DNA from: Eggerthellaceae bacterium
GTDB taxonomy: Bacteria; Actinomycetota; Coriobacteriia; Coriobacteriales; Eggerthellaceae
NCBI GenBank assembly: GCA_017559045.1
Contig: JAFYTB010000228.1
Span: 1 to 10,191 of the forward strand
DNA: 10,191 nt
Direction of reading: 5' to 3'
Both the position numbers and the translations under genes were made by a program. The notes below the pieces were generated by a model. The model was given only the letters and a program-made list of their open reading frames with translations. It searched no databases and was not told where the DNA came from. Positions 7,301 through 10,191 of this stretch are shown piece by piece. Each line of letters begins with the position of its first letter. Position 1 is the stretch's first letter.

Positions 7301-10191
7301 TTCGATATCAGCCAGCAGACCCTCGATCTCAGCCTTCACGGCAGCGAAATCGTCGCTGGCAAGAACAGCGTTGTAGATAGCCTCGCCATCGGCATAGAGA
7401 ACCTGAGCGAGAGCAGCAACGATGTCATAGATGTCGCCGTATGCAACAGCAGCATCAGCAACAAGCTTGGTCAGAGCCTCGTCGCCATAAACGTAGAGGA
7501 TAGCCAGAGAGTCCGCCGGAACGTCGGTCAGGAATGCGCGGACAGCGTCGCCCAGAGCGGGGTCGATAGCGGCAGCGCGAGCGGCCATATCCTCAACCCA
7601 TGCAGCATAGACAGCAGCGAAGTCCTCGCAAGCCTCGACAGCAGCAGCGTAGATGTCGGCAACGGTCTTGTTGGCCAGAGCGATGTATGCATCTGCGGCC
7701 TCAAGAGCCTTGACGATGCAAGGCTCGGCAGCAATGCCGGCCTCTTCGGCCAGTGCGGAGATGGTTACGGCGTGCTTTTCCAGCTCGCCCTTCAGCTCCA
7801 ACAGAGCGGCCATAGCGCCACGGAGATCGTTCAGATCGCCGTTGGCGAAGATGTCGCGAGCAGCATCCAGAGTCTCCAGGGTTGCAGCCAGCTCAGCGAG
7901 CAGGGCATCCTTGAGATCGGAGTCAGCAATGGCGGCGGCGGCAACCTGAGCAGCCTCAACGGCAGCAGCGGTAGCGTCGATGCCCTTCACGATCAGGTCG
8001 ACAACCTCAGCGGTCAGAACGCCAGCAACAGCTTCCTGATAGTAGGGATTGAAAAGATCAATGGCCTTATCCTCGCTGATGTAGCCCTGCTCCTCGAGAA
8101 CCTCAAGAATGATAAGGCCAATCTCGTTCCTCTGCTCGGGGGTCAGCTCGGGATCCTCGCCGAAGAACACAACGAGGTAGATCTCGTCGATAGCAGCAGC
8201 GATAGCCTCAGCGGACCTATCGTCGTTGAGCATCAGGAAAGCCCAGAGCTTCTTGACGATCTCGAAAGACTGCCCATCGCTGAGGTAGCCCTTCTCGCTC
8301 AGGGCGTCGTAGATAGCTTCGGCGGTTGCCAGCATATTGCCGTCCTCGCCGTCCTTAGGCAGATAGCCGTGCTCCATGAGAATGGAGTAGACGTTGCTAA
8401 TGATGGCGATGCGATCAGACGCCTCCGGGTTCGCTTCGCCCAGGGTTGCAATGATGAAGTTCACACTGGCTGCGAGCTCGGCATCAGTCAGCTTCTTGTC
8501 AACATCGCCGTTAGCGTCATACAGCAGAGCGCTGTAGACTTTCAGGACGATGGCCAGAGTCTGATCGTCGTTGATTTTCTCGTTTTCGGTTAGGTAGCTG
8601 TAGATCTCCTCGGCCACAATGAGCTCGGTGCTAGGGGCAGTGTTCTCCTCGACGACAGCGAAGAGCTCCTCAAGAAGGGCAACTTTCTCCGAAGTGGTCT
8701 TAGAGGTGTCCTCGCTGAGGAACTTGTAGAACTCCACCATAGCCTCAGTCAGGTTCTTATCGGTCTCCTCTTCAGGGGTATAACCGGATTCATAGGCGTC
8801 AAGAATCTCAGCATAGAGAGTGTCGTGACCGCTCTGAGCGGGATGACCGCCAATGCCGGTACCGATCTTGACACGAGCGTTCATCGCCAGAATGCCGCGA
8901 AGGACGCTGTCTTCGTACATCATGTCGCTCATAGTCTGGGGCAGACCAAGCAGGTAGCCCAAAGAGCCGGCTCCGCTCTCAACCTGAGCAGGCAGAGAGG
9001 CGGCAATGGCCCCGTACAGGGTGTCGTACAGACCGCTACCCAGCTGCTTTTCGATATAGGTTTTGGTCGCATCTGCCACAACGCTCTCGTGCATCGTGGG
9101 AATGTACTGCATCGCAATCTGGGCATCGCTACTAGTCTGCAACTTGCCATTCGCACCAGAGATTAATGCATCCGCATAGCCAGCGGGCAGCAGCGTCTTC
9201 AGGGTCTTGAACCCGTCCTTGTAATCCTCAACGAACCACAGAAGGAGCTTCTCCTTCTTCAGATCGTCTTCCCACTCACTGTATTCCTCGTCAAATGCAC
9301 AACCGTAATCTTCATCAGACACAGTCACGCCGTTGCTCGCAAACCCACCGAGCACGCCTTCGAGGACAGCGTAAGTCTGAGCGATGACGCCTGCCTTGTA
9401 GGCAGGAATGGTACCTTGAACAACTTGATCGGTTGCAGCCTGAGCGATATCCTCGCAAACCGCTACGTCAACAGCGTTATCACCAAGCACAATCTCTTTA
9501 ATTTGCTCGGGGGAAATCGTCAGCTCAACCTGAACACCGTAAGAACTCATTCTTCCGTTGACAGTTTCGGACAGCTTTTGCGCGGCACCAACGGCGACAA
9601 CCTTGGCAATTGCATCCAGATACTCCGAAATACCGAAACCAGTAGCCTTCTCCTGGAGAGAGCCCATGAGAGCCATGAACGGGCCCTCCATACCCTCGAG
9701 CGCAGCCAAGGAGTCCATAGAGATGTTGTGCTTACCCGATCGCACCGTCGCGTTTTCAAAAGCCAGGTACAGAGCAATGGACTTGGCCTTCAGCTGATTC
9801 TGCGCTGCATATGCAGCCTTTTCAACGGGAGTCATGGCATCATAAGCCGCAATGTCAGCAACCGTGATGCTTCTGTCAACTTCAATCCCATTGTCAGCAA
9901 CCAAACCAAAGGTCAGGCCGCGAACGATCTCTGCAACGAAACGATCGCGAACAACAGATTTGGAGTTTGCGACCAAGCCCTCGCCACCATTCAGCAGACC
10001 AGGATATGCGACATACCCATTTTCGTCCTTGTAGAAATCGCCGCCAAATTCATTAACCAGACAGTCGACAGAATCGGCTTCGGCGTAATAGAAAGTGGCA
10101 TCCTGGTACTTGCCCGAAGCCTGTAGGTAGGTGGGCACCGCAGCCAGGAATGCATTCATGGGAGTGTAGAGAATTTCAACGACATCGCCGA
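4358..10191 (-). CDS. Giant SLH-anchored surface protein with tandem SGNH-like domains (N-terminus beyond window)
   Basis: The frame is open from the window edge to TAA at 4360-4358: 1943 visible residues, numbered here from the first complete codon (10189). The first Met (residue 11) is internal, since the reading continues upstream into sensible sequence without an obvious ribosome site. Order of parts: probable C-terminal part of an SGNH hydrolase domain ending with GGHPAQSGH (about 449-455); 22-residue helical repeats (480-705); Ala-rich helices (about 720-1190) with aromatic-rich patches; coiled coil (1193-1313); degenerate SGNH domain (about 1355-1660); beta-rich linker (1660-1735); three SLH motifs (1738-1943). 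SLH motifs bind secondary wall polymers, so the protein should sit at the cell surface with its N-terminal part outward. Signal peptide and first active-site blocks would lie outside the window. The biological role is unknown; a rod-like display or adhesion protein is my inference. Confidence 0.92.
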   Translation of the reverse strand, partial: GDVVEILYTPMNAFLAAVPTYLQASGKYQDATFYYAEADSVDCLVNEFGGDFYKDENGYVAYPGLLNGGEGLVANSKSVVRDRFVAEIVRGLTFGLVADNGIEVDRSITVADIAAYDAMTPVEKAAYAAQNQLKAKSIALYLAFENATVRSGKHNISMDSLAALEGMEGPFMALMGSLQEKATGFGISEYLDAIAKVVAVGAAQKLSETVNGRMSSYGVQVELTISPEQIKEIVLGDNAVDVAVCEDIAQAATDQVVQGTIPAYKAGVIAQTYAVLEGVLGGFASNGVTVSDEDYGCAFDEEYSEWEDDLKKEKLLLWFVEDYKDGFKTLKTLLPAGYADALISGANGKLQTSSDAQIAMQYIPTMHESVVADATKTYIEKQLGSGLYDTLYGAIAASLPAQVESGAGSLGYLLGLPQTMSDMMYEDSVLRGILAMNARVKIGTGIGGHPAQSGHDTLYAEILDAYESGYTPEEETDKNLTEAMVEFYKFLSEDTSKTTSEKVALLEELFAVVEENTAPSTELIVAEEIYSYLTENEKINDDQTLAIVLKVYSALLYDANGDVDKKLTDAELAASVNFIIATLGEANPEASDRIAIISNVYSILMEHGYLPKDGEDGNMLATAEAIYDALSEKGYLSDGQSFEIVKKLWAFLMLNDDRSAEAIAAAIDEIYLVVFFGEDPELTPEQRNEIGLIILEVLEEQGYISEDKAIDLFNPYYQEAVAGVLTAEVVDLIVKGIDATAAAVEAAQVAAAAIADSDLKDALLAELAATLETLDAARDIFANGDLNDLRGAMAALLELKGELEKHAVTISALAEEAGIAAEPCIVKALEAADAYIALANKTVADIYAAAVEACEDFAAVYAAWVEDMAARAAAIDPALGDAVRAFLTDVPADSLAILYVYGDEALTKLVADAAVAYGDIYDIVAALAQVLYADGEAIYNAVLASDDFAAVKAEIEGLLADIEEMIEAAKMAPATTIVGYEEKLAELYDRLFDSYEKLYPIVLNAMDQVDPTLSPMVEKLVDALYEALNVSSAFVGAYGEWLPGHAGAMAGALLNAFLENWGEFAPVAGPVAGELAVELATELGRYLLAELVRALPGIDAALYDWFYNNPDKVCGFFAEYGDDMGAFLADNHEIILGILGYIASEFGDEAVEYVLANPEQCLTTLVNWYKTYGDRIWAMIDVYLDYLGVYDAIEVEIAALEAELANLKAELEKAAGEMDAALKAQIEKQIAEIERQIAELEKALKELEAAILAFQADVEEQIEALIAHIEAKIADLKAAVEELEAMARQLNAEIQAAIAEIKAVVEAIETLIGKAAEGVADVEAFFQQLIELFAGAKAFTEAVIADATHGEYAIDPAASYVALGDATIAADGSYADQVAAFMANLAGSKGVQSNYEKVAIADDEDLVATTADILAAIEAGELDEVLANAGLVTVSAGAEDLTVSGVYQLVDVLTAYALSSLNEAESCDWASLVGAEGAAAVEQALAVLEAELVKQLGDEATASLAVEAIEAIAFAYANFSVNYVKLIDAVQAAAPEAHIVAVGLANALEGLTIDVDGFELAIGEYAGWVVKAADLEMLAYAALDEGGNVTFVSAPNAACDAAAVIAEVVEVAMTIDFENDPAAVLELLPLIAEIVDSATWMPNEAGQAYIAEQILGSVDFAAVADAVYTAEPAQPAAVVAVDGVVTETIAASEAVEVTDEAVAVVTFEDGWTVEATFAIEHFATVDSFEDFGEPADGHWYLEEGQGSFANLRTLYMDYALASGLMSGYVNRDSGTITHFGPWDSLDRAQAATVIYRMANEDASATLDPAKYADNATAMADVEDGEYYTAAVNWCVENGIITGYLAGPNKGKFMPYNKVTRSELAAMIQRYCVNVCDVEMRSADVMGYEDSGLIDTTWALPGLEFCKAYGIMTGIYGTNQLNPVGKANRAEAAKMFSVVGHDIL
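4361..4980 (-). other. Three C-terminal SLH motifs
   Basis: Residues 1738-1943 form three S-layer homology units. Each has the pattern helix, G-(I/L)-(I/M)-(S/T)-G, loop, then a TRAE-like helix. The helix motifs are LDRAQAATVIYRMA, VTRSELAAMIQRY and ANRAEAAKMFSVV; the loops include GLMSGY, GIITGY and GIMTGI. Three SLH units at the end of a secreted protein form the usual wall-polymer binding trimer. The third ends almost at the stop codon, so the C-terminus is complete. Confidence 0.9.
5225..6115 (-). other. Degenerate SGNH/GDSL-hydrolase-like domain
   Basis: The order of SGNH blocks is recognisable. Block I reads YVALGDATIA (GDS in active members), followed by SYADQVAAFMANL. Block III reads VTVSAGAEDL (usually GGND). 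A central NYVKLIDAVQAAAPEAHIV segment matches the strand before the last active-site loop. Block V reads WMPNEAGQAYIAEQIL (usually DxxHPNxxGH). The nucleophile Ser is Ala (codon 6092-6094), the oxyanion Asn is Glu (within 5870-5881), and the catalytic His is Met (codon 5267-5269). The fold is likely kept but hydrolysis should be lost. Assignment is by motif order, not by a profile search. Confidence 0.65.
6250..6613 (-). other. Coiled-coil segment of the SLH protein
   Basis: Residues 1193-1313 are dominated by Ala, Glu, Leu, Ile, Lys and Gln, with hydrophobic residues in a 3-4 spacing (for example IAALEAELANLKAELEKA and IEKQIAEIERQIAELEKA) and no Pro or Gly-rich breaks except around AAGEM. 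About 17 heptads fit, i.e. a rod close to 18 nm if fully helical. It sits directly before the degenerate SGNH domain and may act as a stalk or dimerisation element. Confidence 0.8.
8095..8755 (-). repeat. About nine 22-residue helical repeats with an aromatic signature
   Basis: Residues 480-702 contain a recurring helix with an aromatic or bulky residue and Leu three positions later: VEFYKFL, EELFAVV, EEIYSYL, LKVYSALL, NVYSILMEHGYL, EAIYDALSEKGYL, KKLWAFL, DEIYLVV and the final ILEVLEEQGYI. The aromatic positions are 488, 510, 530, 552, 578, 601, 627, 649 and 671, spaced 20-26 residues (mostly 22-23). Several units end in GYL or GYI. I do not recognise the family. Confidence 0.6.
8480..8518 (-). 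other. Dockerin/EF-hand-like calcium loop inside the helical repeats
   Basis: Residues 558-569 read DANGDVDKKLTD, with Asp, Asn, Asp and Asp at loop positions 1, 3, 5 and 12, followed by a helix (AELAASVNFII). This matches the dockerin-type calcium loop pattern DxNGDxxxxxxD. Only one copy is present, whereas true dockerins have two, so it is best read as a lone calcium site that stiffens a repeat junction. Confidence 0.4.
8765..10191 (-). other. Probable C-terminal part of a first SGNH-like domain
   Basis: Residues about 449-466 read GGHPAQSGHDTLYAEIL with His codon at 8843-8845, which resembles block V of SGNH hydrolases (DxxHPxxxGHxxxA). Unlike the second domain the His is present, but the position three residues before it is Ile rather than Asp. 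The preceding 440 visible residues are helical and longer than a usual SGNH core, so there may be an inserted domain. The nucleophile block would lie beyond the window edge, so activity cannot be judged. Confidence 0.45.

Noticed and set aside
4370..8593. A 1407-residue open frame on the plus strand
   Set aside because: It lies exactly antisense and in register with the SLH protein gene. The openness follows from absence of TTA, CTA and TCA codons in the sense gene; its translation has no recognisable domain, and the sense protein has clear SLH and SGNH motifs.
10157..10159. ATG as the start codon of the SLH protein
   Set aside because: The frame continues open to the window edge with protein-like sequence (DVVEILYTP) before this Met, no Shine-Dalgarno site precedes it, and no signal peptide follows, although a secreted protein needs one.

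Overview
The window holds two large secreted-protein genes, both on the minus strand and both cut by a window edge, separated by a 321-base gap. There are no RNA genes, mobile elements or CRISPR arrays. The combination of a moderately high GC content, SLH-anchored giant proteins, SGNH-type surface domains and BspA-like leucine-rich repeat proteins suggests a gut- or mouth-associated member of the class Coriobacteriia (Actinomycetota). This is an inference from protein style; no taxonomic marker gene is present.

Right part (10191 down to 4358): the 3' part of a gene for a giant surface protein, with at least 1943 residues visible and its start outside the window. In protein order it shows: the C-terminal part of a probable SGNH hydrolase domain; about nine copies of a 22-residue helical repeat with a dockerin-like calcium loop inside; a long Ala-rich helical region; a coiled coil of about 120 residues; a second SGNH-like domain that has lost its catalytic residues; a beta-rich linker; and three C-terminal SLH motifs that should tether it to a cell-wall polymer. 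A strong intrinsic terminator follows the stop codon.

Middle (4037-4357): terminator, then the leader of the next gene with a good Shine-Dalgarno sequence, a possible weak promoter and a short direct repeat.

Left part (4036 down to 1): a gene for a BspA-like leucine-rich repeat protein. It has a GTG start, a Sec signal peptide, a first block of about 20 LRR_5-type repeats, several Ig-like (MBG-type) beta modules, and a second block of about 12 canonical LRR_5 repeats still open at the window edge. Its C-terminus, and any wall anchor, is outside.

Both proteins are predicted to act at the cell surface: one as an SLH-anchored rod or stalk carrying enzyme-fold domains, the other as a probable adhesin or ligand-binding protein. 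The terminator argues that they are separate transcription units. The most notable item is the degenerate SGNH domain embedded in the giant SLH protein, along with the uncatalogued-looking 22-residue helical repeat.
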